A DNA stretch of 64,000 bases from Leucobacter chromiireducens (GTDB lineage: Bacteria > Actinomycetota > Actinomycetes > Actinomycetales > Microbacteriaceae), in contig NZ_RPDI01000016.1 in NCBI RefSeq assembly GCF_003917135.1, positions 1-64,000 on the forward strand. The letters are read 5' to 3'. The stretch's first letter is position 1. Each line of letters begins with the position of its first letter. Positions 37,378 to 44,909 of the stretch are shown in pieces. Both the position numbers and the translations under genes were made by a program. The notes below the pieces were generated by a model. That model did no database searches, had not been told where the DNA came from, and worked only from the letters and a program-made list of their open reading frames with translations.

Positions 37378-38139
37378 ATGACGACCGCCACCGACTTCAC
37401 GACCGAAACGTTCCTCGCGAACGCAGACCACACGCTGCTCGCCCCCGGCACCACCGCGGCCGAACTCGAGCAGTTCCTCCGTGACGCGCGCGGGCTCGGG
37501 GTGGGGCGCGTCTGCATCAGCCCGACGCTGCTCGAGGACGCCGCTGGGCCCCTGCGCAGCAGCCCCATCCAGATCGTCACGGTCGTGGGATTCCCGAGCG
37601 GCGTGCACACCGCGGAGGTGAAGGCCGCGGAGGCGGCGCAGGCCGTCGCGGACGGTGCCGCCGAGATCGACATGGTCATGAACCGCGGCCTCGCGCGCGC
37701 GGGCGACTGGGCCGGCGTGCAGGCCGAGATCCGCGCGGTGCGCGAGGCGGTTCCCGGCGTCGTGCTGAAGGTGATCCTCGAAACCGCAGCGCTGAGCGAC
37801 GCGCAGATCGTTGCCGCGTGCCGCGCCGCGGAGACCGCGGGCGCCGACTTCGTGAAGACCTCGACGGGTTTCGACCCCGCCGGTGGTGCGACCGTGCACG
37901 CCGTGCGGATCATGGCGGAGACCGTCGGCGGCAGGCTTGGCGTGAAGGCTTCTGGCGGGATCCGCACCGCGGCCGCCGTGCGCGAGCTCGCCGCGGCCGG
38001 AGCGACCCGCTTCGGCGTGTCGGGGACCGCGAGCATCCTGGAGAGCTGGGGCCACCAGGCCTCACCCGCGGCGGGATCCGCCGGCGTGTCACTGGCGACC
38101 GGCGCGATCCGGCTCCCCGGTGCGGGGAGCGCGTACTGA
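37378..38139 (+). CDS. deoC: Deoxyribose-phosphate aldolase
   Basis: 253 aa, class I aldolase that splits 2-deoxyribose 5-phosphate into glyceraldehyde 3-phosphate and acetaldehyde in deoxynucleoside breakdown. The Schiff-base lysine is K160 in GADFVKTSTGF, with a second active-site Lys in GVKASGGIRT and the Asp region EIDMVMNRG. A C-terminal extension of about 25 residues after ILESWGHQ is rich in Ala/Gly. The ATG at 37378 follows GGAGATCTG. It stands alone between the helicase and the Ppx/GppA-like gene; the 130-base upstream gap has no obvious operator. Confidence 0.93.
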   Translation: MTTATDFTTETFLANADHTLLAPGTTAAELEQFLRDARGLGVGRVCISPTLLEDAAGPLRSSPIQIVTVVGFPSGVHTAEVKAAEAAQAVADGAAEIDMVMNRGLARAGDWAGVQAEIRAVREAVPGVVLKVILETAALSDAQIVAACRAAETAGADFVKTSTGFDPAGGATVHAVRIMAETVGGRLGVKASGGIRTAAAVRELAAAGATRFGVSGTASILESWGHQASPAAGSAGVSLATGAIRLPGAGSAY

Positions 38140-38157
38140 GCGGCCTAGACTGAGCAC

Positions 38158-39108
38158 ATGCGCCTCGGAGTGATTGACGTCGGTTCCAACACCGTTCACC
38201 TGTTGGTGGTCGACGCGCACCCCGGGGCCAGTCCGAACCCGTACCACTCGCAGCGATCCATCCTGCGCCTCATGCGGTACCTCGACGCGAGCGGGGCGAT
38301 CGTCGAGGAGGGCGTGCAGCTCATCATCGCGGCCATCGCCGAGTCGGTGCGCACGGCCAAGGAGATCGGCGTCGACGACCTGATCTGCACCGCGACGAGC
38401 GCGATCCGCGAGGCGCCGAACGGCGAGGAGGTGCTCGCGCGTGTCACCCGCGAGACCGGCGTCGTGCTCGACGTGCTCTCCGGCGAGGACGAGGCCCGCA
38501 TCACGATGCTCGCGGTGCGCCGCTGGCTCGGCTGGTCGGCGGGGGAGATCCTGCTCTTTGACATTGGCGGCGGTTCGTTCGAGATCGCGCAGGGCGTCGA
38601 CGAGTATCCGGACGTGCAGGTGTCGCTTCCGCTCGGCGCTGGCCGCTCGACCATCAACTACCTGCCGCAGGATCCGCCGAGCCGCGAGGCGGTCTCCGCG
38701 CTGCGCGCGCACGCGCGCGCCGAGTTCACGCGGGTGCGCGAGGAGCTCTTCCTCGACCGGCCACGGCCGAAGCGCGTGGTGGGAACATCGAAGACCATTC
38801 GCTCACTCGCGAGGCTGATCGGTGGGCCGCCCGACCCGGAGACGGGCGACCTCGCCCCGCTGCACTACGCGGGTCTGCGCGAGTGGGAGCCAACGCTCCG
38901 CGACATGCCGTCGAACGTGCGCGAGTACCTCCCCGGCATCACCCCGGAGCGCGGGTACCAGATCATGGCCGGCGCGGTCGTGCTCCGCACCGCGATGAAG
39001 GTGTTCGAGGTGTCGACGCTCACGATCTCGCCGTGGGCGCTGCGCGAGGGCATCGTGCTGCGCTACATCGACGCGCTCGACGGCCGCGGCGCGGAGCCGA
39101 CGCAGTAG
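38158..39108 (+). CDS. Ppx/GppA-family phosphatase
   Basis: 316 aa, exopolyphosphatase/guanosine pentaphosphate phosphatase family with the ASKHA fold. It begins RLGVIDVGSNTVHLLVVD (phosphate-1 loop) and has LFDIGGGSFEIAQG (phosphate-2) and the acidic SGEDEARITMLA. It may hydrolyse polyphosphate or pppGpp; actinobacterial Ppx2-like proteins of this length are often weak enzymes. TAGACT at 38146-38151 sits six bases before the ATG, so the message is probably leaderless. Its stop codon lies inside the first of two 29-base tandem repeats. Confidence 0.88.
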   Translation: MRLGVIDVGSNTVHLLVVDAHPGASPNPYHSQRSILRLMRYLDASGAIVEEGVQLIIAAIAESVRTAKEIGVDDLICTATSAIREAPNGEEVLARVTRETGVVLDVLSGEDEARITMLAVRRWLGWSAGEILLFDIGGGSFEIAQGVDEYPDVQVSLPLGAGRSTINYLPQDPPSREAVSALRAHARAEFTRVREELFLDRPRPKRVVGTSKTIRSLARLIGGPPDPETGDLAPLHYAGLREWEPTLRDMPSNVREYLPGITPERGYQIMAGAVVLRTAMKVFEVSTLTISPWALREGIVLRYIDALDGRGAEPTQ

Positions 39109-39143
39109 CTCGTCGCGGCGCGGAGCCGACGCAGGAGCTCCTC
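39086..39143. repeat. 29-base tandem duplication over the phosphatase stop codon
   Basis: Units 39086-39114 and 39115-39143 abut exactly and differ at only two positions. The first unit contains the TAG stop (39106-39108); in the second the T is G. It looks like a recent short tandem duplication of the gene's end, just before the convergent LysR gene. Confidence 0.8.
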
Positions 39144-39149
39144 GCGGGG

Positions 39150-40070
39150 CTACTCCGCCTCAGCGACGGCGTGCCTGATCGCGAGCGCGAGCTGGCGCAC
39201 CGCGGCTGACGGGCGGCCCGTGCTCGGATCGGTGGGAGCGGCGAGCAGCACGGAGCGCGCGAACGCCGGATCGTCGATCGGCTTCAGGATCACGCCGGGG
39301 TGGGTGTGGCCTGCGGCGAGCTGCGCGACCAGCCCGATCACCATGCGCGCGGCGATCATGCCGAGCATCACCTGGAAGTCGTCGGAGCGGATCGCCACCT
39401 CCAGCTCGTAGCCGGCGTCGGCGAAGGCGTCGACCACCACCGCGTCCATCGGATCGTTCTCCGTCGCGCCGAGCAGCCAGCGCTCGCGGTGCAGCGTGAG
39501 GAGCGTCTCCATGCTGATCGATGCCTGCTCGGCGAGCGGGTGACCGACGGGCAGGGCGAGCATCAGCGGATCGCGCAGCACCTCGACCGTCGCGATGTCG
39601 GCGCGAAACGGCAGGTCGTGCCCGGGCACCGAATACAGCAGCGCGGCGTCGAGCTCGCGCCGGTTGACGTCGCGCACGAGCGGGGACACCTCCTCGAGCA
39701 CCGCGTCGAGCTCGATGCTGAGATCGGCGAGCTGCGCCGCGACGGCGGGCAGGAGGCGGGCGGCCGCGGTCGGGAAGGTCCCGAAGCGCAGCCGGGTCTG
39801 CCCGATCTGGGTGAACTCGCGCGCATCGCGCAGCGCCCGCTCGCTCAGCGTGAGAATCTCGCGCGCGCGGTCGAGGACCAAATGTCCGACGGGGGTGAGC
39901 GTGCTGCCGCGCGAGCTGCGCTCGAGGAGCGGCGCACCGACGCTGGCGTCGAGGTTGCGCAGGTGGTGATCGACGGTCGGCTGGCTCCACCCCAGGCTGC
40001 GCGCGGCCTGCGTCACCGACCCCGTGGCGTGGACCGCGCGCAGCGCCTGCAACTGGCGAAGATCAATCAT
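39150..40070 (-). CDS. LysR-family transcriptional regulator
   Basis: 306 aa, LysR type. Residues 1-60 carry the winged helix-turn-helix (MIDLRQLQALRAVHATGSVT, then SQPTVDHHLRNLDASVGAPL); residues about 90-300 are the inducer-binding domain (LRFGTFPTAAARLLPAVAAQ). It is divergent from the Orn/Lys/Arg decarboxylase gene and probably controls it together with the downstream permease and USP gene. The shared 110-base gap holds the inverted repeat CACATA-N5-TATGTG at 40120-40136, typical of LysR sites. The ATG at 40070 has AGGTGG upstream. Confidence 0.9.
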   Translation of the reverse strand: MIDLRQLQALRAVHATGSVTQAARSLGWSQPTVDHHLRNLDASVGAPLLERSSRGSTLTPVGHLVLDRAREILTLSERALRDAREFTQIGQTRLRFGTFPTAAARLLPAVAAQLADLSIELDAVLEEVSPLVRDVNRRELDAALLYSVPGHDLPFRADIATVEVLRDPLMLALPVGHPLAEQASISMETLLTLHRERWLLGATENDPMDAVVVDAFADAGYELEVAIRSDDFQVMLGMIAARMVIGLVAQLAAGHTHPGVILKPIDDPAFARSVLLAAPTDPSTGRPSAAVRQLALAIRHAVAEAE

Positions 40071-40119
40071 CTGGCCACCTAGCCCATATAGTGTGCATTC
40101 CTACTGAGGTCAATTCTGT

Positions 40120-40136
40120 CACATACTGAATATGTG
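40120..40136. promoter_or_regulatory. Candidate LysR binding site
   Basis: CACATACTGAATATGTG: 6-base arms around CTGAA, which contains ATA-N5-TAT. It lies in the divergent gap between the LysR gene and the decarboxylase. A wider AGCCCA (40081-40086)...TGGGCT (40135-40140) pair brackets the region. Confidence 0.55.
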
Positions 40137-40145
40137 GGCTCCGAG

Positions 40146-40159
40146 GAATCTGAGGATTC
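40146..40159. repeat. GAATC-N4-GATTC hairpin
   Basis: GAATCTGAGGATTC. A near-identical copy (GAATCTCTGGATTC) occurs at 49996-50009 and related GANTC-rich palindromes at 44794-44870, so this may be a short intergenic repeat family. It sits in the decarboxylase 5' leader. Confidence 0.5.
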
Positions 40160-40180
40160 TGCTGCCCGGACGCCGCCGCC

Positions 40181-41821
40181 ATGATGGAACTCATGCTTCA
40201 CGAAGACCCCACCGCAGGCACGCGGCTCGCCACGCACGAGGCCGCCGACATCGCAGCGGCCCCCGGCGCGAACCGCGCACACGCCGCCAGCGCAGCCGGC
40301 GACGCCGACACCACCAGCGCCGACCGCATCCGCCGCCACGAGCGCACCCCGTTCGCCGACGCACTCGAGCAGTACATTGCGCGCGAGCCGACCCAGCTCA
40401 TGGTGCCGGGGCACGGCGGCAGCGAACGCGGCATCAGCGGCCGCCTCGCCGACTTCCTCGGGGAGCGCGCGCTGCGCCTCGACGTCCCGATGCTGCTCGA
40501 CGGCCTCGACCTCGAGAGCGACTCCCCGCTCGATGAGGCGCTTGAGCTCGCGGCCGACGCGTGGGGCGCGAAGCGCACCTGGTTCCTCACGAACGGCGCC
40601 TCACAGGCGAACCGCACCGCGGCGCTCGCCGCGCGCGGGCTCGGCGAGCACCTGCTCGCGCAGCGCAGCGCGCACTCGAGCTTCAGCGACGGCGTGCTGC
40701 TCGCCGGGATCACCCCCTCGTACGTGTTCCCCGCGGTGGACCACGTGAACGGGATGGCGCACGGCGTCACGCCGGAGGCGCTGGATCGCGCGCTCACCGA
40801 GGCCGCCGCCGACGGGCGCCCGGCGTCCGCCGTCTACGTGATCTCCCCGAGCTACTTCGGTTCGGTGTCCGACGTGCGCGGGCTCTCCGAGGTGGCGCAC
40901 GCGCACGGCGCGCCGCTCATCGTGGACGGCGCGTGGGGCCCGCACTTCGGCTTCCACCCCGCCCTGCCCGAGTCGCCGGCACGGCTCGGCGCCGACCTCG
41001 TGATCTCGAGCACACACAAGCTCGCGGGATCGCTCACGCAGTCGGCGATGCTCCACCTCGGCGATGGGCCGTTCGCTGCGCAGCTGGAGCCGCTCGTGGA
41101 GCGCGCCCTCTCGATGACCGCATCGACCTCGACGAGCGCGATCCTGCGCGCCTCGCTGGACATTGCGCGCGCGGCGCTCGTCACCGGGGAGGAGGCGATC
41201 AGCCGCTCCGTCGCGACCGCTGAGCGGCTGCGCGAGCTGCTCCGCGCCGATGCCCGCTTCGACGTGGTGAGCGATCATTTCGGGGCGTTCCCCGACATCG
41301 TGGACACCGACGCGCTCCGCGTGCCGATCGACGTGTCGGCAACCGGGCTCTCCGGGCACTGGGTGCGCGACCGGCTGATCGCCGACCACGCGCTCTACTT
41401 CGAGATGTCCACCGCGACGTCGATCGTTGCCGTGATCGGCGCGGGCAAGAGCCCGGACGTCGACGCGGTGGTCGCCGCGCTCGTCGCGACGGTCGAGTCG
41501 CCCGAAGCGGCGGCCGAGCGCGCCGCGCAGGCCGGCGTCGAGGCGTTCCCTGCGCTGCCGGCACCCGGCGCGCGCCGCCTGTCGCCGCGCGAGGGCTTCT
41601 TCGGTGAGAGCGAGCTCGTCGCCGCCGCCGACGCGGTCGGCCGGATCTCCGCGGACACGCTCGCCGCGTACCCGCCGGGGATCCCGAACGTCATGCCTGG
41701 CGAGGAGATCACCGCGGAGGCGGTGGAGTTCCTCCACGCGGTCGCGGCGTCCCCAACGGGCTACGTCCGCGGCGCGGTCGACCCGGCGGTCTCTCGCTTC
41801 CGCGTGATCCGTACCCCCTAA
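40181..41821 (+). CDS. Orn/Lys/Arg-type decarboxylase (PLP, aspartate aminotransferase fold)
   Basis: 546 aa including an Ala-rich N-terminal extension of about 45 residues. The body has PGHGGSERG, LTNGASQANRTAALAARG, DGAWGPHFGF (PLP Asp), and the Schiff-base lysine K280 in SSTHKLAGSLTQ, followed by a C-terminal domain with YPPGIPNVMPGEEIT, the signature of Orn/Lys/Arg decarboxylases. It would turn a basic amino acid into cadaverine, putrescine or agmatine; the exact substrate is not readable. The start may be ATG 40181 or ATG 40193. The next gene is a permease, suggesting substrate/product exchange. Confidence 0.87.
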   Translation: MMELMLHEDPTAGTRLATHEAADIAAAPGANRAHAASAAGDADTTSADRIRRHERTPFADALEQYIAREPTQLMVPGHGGSERGISGRLADFLGERALRLDVPMLLDGLDLESDSPLDEALELAADAWGAKRTWFLTNGASQANRTAALAARGLGEHLLAQRSAHSSFSDGVLLAGITPSYVFPAVDHVNGMAHGVTPEALDRALTEAAADGRPASAVYVISPSYFGSVSDVRGLSEVAHAHGAPLIVDGAWGPHFGFHPALPESPARLGADLVISSTHKLAGSLTQSAMLHLGDGPFAAQLEPLVERALSMTASTSTSAILRASLDIARAALVTGEEAISRSVATAERLRELLRADARFDVVSDHFGAFPDIVDTDALRVPIDVSATGLSGHWVRDRLIADHALYFEMSTATSIVAVIGAGKSPDVDAVVAALVATVESPEAAAERAAQAGVEAFPALPAPGARRLSPREGFFGESELVAAADAVGRISADTLAAYPPGIPNVMPGEEITAEAVEFLHAVAASPTGYVRGAVDPAVSRFRVIRTP

Positions 41822-42005
41822 TTCCCACACACCTGCGCCCCGGTCCGGGCTTGATCCGGATCGGGGCGTTGCGGGGTCACGGCGCGCTCACGCCGCCCCC
41901 GCGTGATCCGCCCCCTGGATCACACCGGCGCCGGCACCCCGGCGTCGGGTTCGACCGATCGCGGCCCCCGCCGCGTGAGACAACGAAGTCTGGAGTAAGA
42001 CTGAC

Positions 42006-43562
42006 ATGGCGAGCACCCTGCGACAGCAGCTCTTCCGAGTGAAGCCCGTTCCGAGAGATGGCGGTGAGAGCGGCAGCGAGCTGAAGCGCAGCATCGGCCT
42101 GTTCCAGCTGACGCTCATCGGCGTCGGCGGCACGATCGGCACGGGCATCTTCTTCATCCTCTCCGAGGCGGTGCCGATCGCCGGCCCGGCGGTCCTCTGG
42201 TCATTCGTGATCGCCGGCCTCGTCGCCGGACTCTCGGTGCTCTGCTACGCGGAGCTCGCGAGCAGCGTCCCGGTGTCCGGCTCCTCCTACTCGTACGCAT
42301 ACAGCACGCTCGGGGAACTCCCCGCGATGGGGGTCGCCGCGTGTCTGCTGCTGGAGTACGGGGTCTCCACCGCAGCCGTTGCGGTGGGCTGGTCGCAGTA
42401 CGTGAACCAGCTCTTCGTCAACCTCTTCGGGCTGGAGCTGCCGCACGCGCTACTCTACGCGCCGGAGGAGGGCGGCATCATCAACCTGCCAGCCGTGATC
42501 CTCATCGGCCTCTGCTGCCTGCTGCTCATTCGCGGCACCTCGGAGTCCGTCATCGCGAACACCCTGATGGTGCTCACGAAGATCGCCGTGCTGCTGTTCT
42601 TCGTCGCGGTCGGCATCACCGGCTGGAACGCCGATCACTTCGCGAACTTCGCGCCATTCGGGTTCACCGGCATCATGACGGGCGCCGGCATCATCTTCTT
42701 CTCCTTCGTCGGGCTTGACGCGGTCGCGACCGCGGGCGACGAAGCGAAGAACCCGCGCCGCAACCTGCCGATCGCGCTCATCACGGCACTCATCGTCGTG
42801 ACCGCCGTGTACGTGCTCGTCGCCGTGACCGCGCTGGGGGCGCAGGCCGCTGGCGACTTCGAGGGGCAGAGTGCTGGCCTCTCCGCGATCCTGGAGAACA
42901 TCGTCGGCGCGACCTGGCCGGGCACGGTCGTTGCGGCCGGCGCGGTGATCTCGATCTTCAGCGTCACCCTCGTGGTGCTCTACGGCCAAACCCGCATCCT
43001 CTTCGCGATGAGCCGCGACGGCATGGCACCCAAGATCTTCCAGAAGGTCAACCCGCGCACGATGACGCCGATCGCCAACACGATCATCGTCTCGGTGATC
43101 GTTGCGATCCTCGCGGGCGTGCTGCCCATCAACTTCCTCGCGGAGATGACCTCGATCGGCACGCTCGCCGCGTTCCTCGTGGTCTCGATCGCGGTGATGG
43201 TGCTGCGCCGCCGCGAGCCGGATCTGGAGCGGAAGTTCCGCGTGCCGCTGTACCCCGTGATCCCGATCCTCTCGATCATCGGCTGCCTCTGGATCATCAA
43301 GGACCTCCGCTCGATCACCATCATCGTGTTCGCGGTGTGGACGCTCCTCGTGCTCGTCTGGTACTACTTCACCGGCCGCAAGAACTCGGTGCTCGGGCGC
43401 CGCATCGACACCGGCATGATCGTCCTCACGGGCCCGGGCAAGTACCGCTACGCCGACGGCTTCACCGAGAGCTCGGAGGACGACTTCGCCGCGAGTGCCG
43501 CGGCCGACGCTGGGCTGCAGCGCGACGGCGCACCGCGGGATCCGGATCGGGGCACCCGATGA
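42006..43562 (+). CDS. APC-family amino acid permease/antiporter
   Basis: 518 aa, about 12 membrane helices. The N terminus has GVGGTIGTGIFFILSEA, the conserved substrate loop of the APC family; SFVGLDAVATAGDEAKNPRRNLP is the acidic loop after helix 6; a 50-residue hydrophilic tail ends the protein. It most resembles cationic amino acid transporters. Together with the upstream decarboxylase it could act as an amino acid/amine exchanger. The ATG at 42006 starts MASTLRQQLFRVKPVPRD. The stop overlaps the USP gene start (ATGA). The 184-base gap before it may contain its own promoter, but I see no clear -10. Confidence 0.9.
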   Translation: MASTLRQQLFRVKPVPRDGGESGSELKRSIGLFQLTLIGVGGTIGTGIFFILSEAVPIAGPAVLWSFVIAGLVAGLSVLCYAELASSVPVSGSSYSYAYSTLGELPAMGVAACLLLEYGVSTAAVAVGWSQYVNQLFVNLFGLELPHALLYAPEEGGIINLPAVILIGLCCLLLIRGTSESVIANTLMVLTKIAVLLFFVAVGITGWNADHFANFAPFGFTGIMTGAGIIFFSFVGLDAVATAGDEAKNPRRNLPIALITALIVVTAVYVLVAVTALGAQAAGDFEGQSAGLSAILENIVGATWPGTVVAAGAVISIFSVTLVVLYGQTRILFAMSRDGMAPKIFQKVNPRTMTPIANTIIVSVIVAILAGVLPINFLAEMTSIGTLAAFLVVSIAVMVLRRREPDLERKFRVPLYPVIPILSIIGCLWIIKDLRSITIIVFAVWTLLVLVWYYFTGRKNSVLGRRIDTGMIVLTGPGKYRYADGFTESSEDDFAASAAADAGLQRDGAPRDPDRGTR

Positions 43563-44497
43563 CCGTCGTCGTCGGCGTCGCGCCGGGGCATCCGGCGGCA
43601 GCGGCGGTGCACCTGGGTGCGCTGCTCGCCCGCTCGTACGGGCAGCCGCTCGTGCTCGCCGCGATCACGCCGGCCGGGTGGACGCCTGGCGGTGGCGGCG
43701 TGGACGGCGAGTACCAGCGATTCCTTGCGAGCGCCGCGGGGGAGGCGCTCGCCGCGGTGCGGGTCGAGTGCGCCGAGGCGCTTGCCGATCTCACCGTGCG
43801 CACCGCGGTGCACCCGGCGTCGAGCGCCCGCCGTGGGCTGCTCGACGTGTGCGCTGCCGAGGACGCGGTGCGGCTCGTGATCGGCGCGGCGGGGGAGCCG
43901 CACGCCGCCTCAGGGGACGGCATCGTGCTCGGCTCCGTGGGAATCGGCCTGCTGCAGAGCGCCGAGCTGCCAGTAGGGATCGCGCCGCACGGCTTCACCG
44001 CTCCTGCCGGGGCGCGCCTCGATCGGATCACCGCAGCGTACAACGGCTCGGAGACGTCCGGCGAGCTGGTGCTCGGCGCGGCCGGGGTCGCCGCGCAGGC
44101 GGGCGCCGGGATCCGGATCGCGTCGTTCCACCCGCGGCCGCGCGGGCTGCTGGGCGCAGCCATCGGCTTCGGTGCGGAGGACGCGGTGATTGCGGAGTGG
44201 GAGACGCTGATTCGCGATCGCGCCGCAGGCCTCGACGCCGAGATCGCGCGCCTCGACCCCTCGCCGGGGAGCGCCGAGGTCGTGGTCGGTGCCGGCAAGG
44301 ACTGGCACGCCGCGCTCCGCGCGATCCCGTGGGGGTCGGCGGAGGTGCTCCTCGTCGGCTCGAGCAGCGTCGGTGCGCTCGCGCGCATCTCGCTCGGCTC
44401 GCACGCCGCGAAGATTGTGCGGCATGCGCCCGTGCCCGTCATCCTCGTGCCGCGTGGCGCGGCCGACGAGTACGCCGCGCACACGAGCATCACGTAG
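43559..44497 (+). CDS. Tandem universal stress protein (UspA) domains
   Basis: 312 aa with two UspA-like halves. The first (about 1-140) starts TVVVGVAPGHPAAAAVHLGA and is weakly conserved; the second (about 155-300) starts DRITAAYNGSETSGELVLGA and ends with the ATP-binding-like VGSSSVGALARISLGSHA and CAPVPVIL-type strand. It is translated with the permease through an ATGA overlap, suggesting it modulates or protects the transport step. UspA/APC pairing is common in bacteria; the function here is inferred. A strong hairpin follows 5 bases after the stop. Confidence 0.85.
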   Translation: MTVVVGVAPGHPAAAAVHLGALLARSYGQPLVLAAITPAGWTPGGGGVDGEYQRFLASAAGEALAAVRVECAEALADLTVRTAVHPASSARRGLLDVCAAEDAVRLVIGAAGEPHAASGDGIVLGSVGIGLLQSAELPVGIAPHGFTAPAGARLDRITAAYNGSETSGELVLGAAGVAAQAGAGIRIASFHPRPRGLLGAAIGFGAEDAVIAEWETLIRDRAAGLDAEIARLDPSPGSAEVVVGAGKDWHAALRAIPWGSAEVLLVGSSSVGALARISLGSHAAKIVRHAPVPVILVPRGAADEYAAHTSIT

Positions 44498-44501
44498 GTG
44501 C

Positions 44502-44537
44502 CGGGATCCCGGGCGTCGAGGCGCGCCCGGGATCCCG
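44502..44537 (+). terminator. Terminator after the USP gene
   Basis: Perfect 14-base stem CGGGATCCCGGGCG / CGCCCGGGATCCCG with loop TCGAGGCG, starting five bases after the USP stop. There is no T-run. It would end the decarboxylase-permease-USP transcript before the tRNA gene. Confidence 0.75.
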
Positions 44538-44625
44538 CTCCCGCCGCCCGGTTTGGTGTTCCGGGGGACAAGCGGGTAAAGTTAACTCTCGGTGCGGCGC
44601 TCCTCGGGAGTGCGGTTTCCACCAG

Positions 44626-44700
44626 TGGGATATGGTGTAATTGGCAACACTACGGTTTCTGGTACCGTCATTCTAGGTTCGAGTCCTGGTATCCCAGCCA
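44626..44700 (+). tRNA. tRNA-Gln (CTG anticodon), CCA encoded
   Basis: Acceptor stem TGGGATA/TATCCCA is perfect, the anticodon loop contains CTG (glutamine, CAG codons), the T-arm loop is TTCGAGT, the discriminator is G44697 and the 3' CCA is encoded at 44698-44700. TTGGTG (upstream, about 44552) and TAAAGT at about 44576 could form its promoter. A perfect 17-base hairpin follows at once. Confidence 0.96.
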
Positions 44701-44702
44701 CG

Positions 44703-44740
44703 ACAACGCCCCGATCTTCTGCGGAAGATCGGGGCGTTGT
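44703..44740 (+). terminator. Terminator of tRNA-Gln
   Basis: ACAACGCCCCGATCTTC and GAAGATCGGGGCGTTGT pair perfectly over 17 bases with loop TGCG, starting three bases after the tRNA 3' end. Confidence 0.85.
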
Positions 44741-44793
44741 GCGTTGCGGGCTGAGTGGGCGTTGTGCGGGTGTCAGGCCGGCTGCCACAGCCT

Positions 44794-44870
44794 CCCAACC
44801 CAAGCGATTCGGCGAATCACAGCCGGAATCCGCGATTCGGGCTTGGTTACGCAGAATCACTTGGGTTGGG
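44794..44870. repeat. Large inverted repeat with five GANTC sites
   Basis: CCCAACCCAAGCGATTC (44794-44810) and GAATCACTTGGGTTGGG (44854-44870) pair at 16 of 17 positions around a 43-base centre that has its own GATTC/GAATC and GGAATC/GATTC pairs. It may terminate the leftward RNase H-like gene or be a short intergenic repeat. No integrase is nearby, so an attachment site beside the tRNA is unsupported. Confidence 0.65.
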
Positions 44871-44909
44871 GCGACCGCAGGTTCGACCGGACGCACGGCT
44901 GGTGGGCAC

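Noticed and set aside
34206-38036. Very long minus-strand open frame (1276 codons) opposite the DUF2130, helicase and deoC genes
   Set aside because: Composition is Arg/Ala/Val-rich without motifs and it spans three well-supported plus-strand genes; it is the usual shadow of GC-rich codons.
44626-44870. tRNA-Gln plus the inverted repeat 44794-44870 as an integration site of a mobile element
   Set aside because: No integrase, no second copy of the tRNA end and ordinary genes follow; the hairpin at 44703-44740 explains termination.
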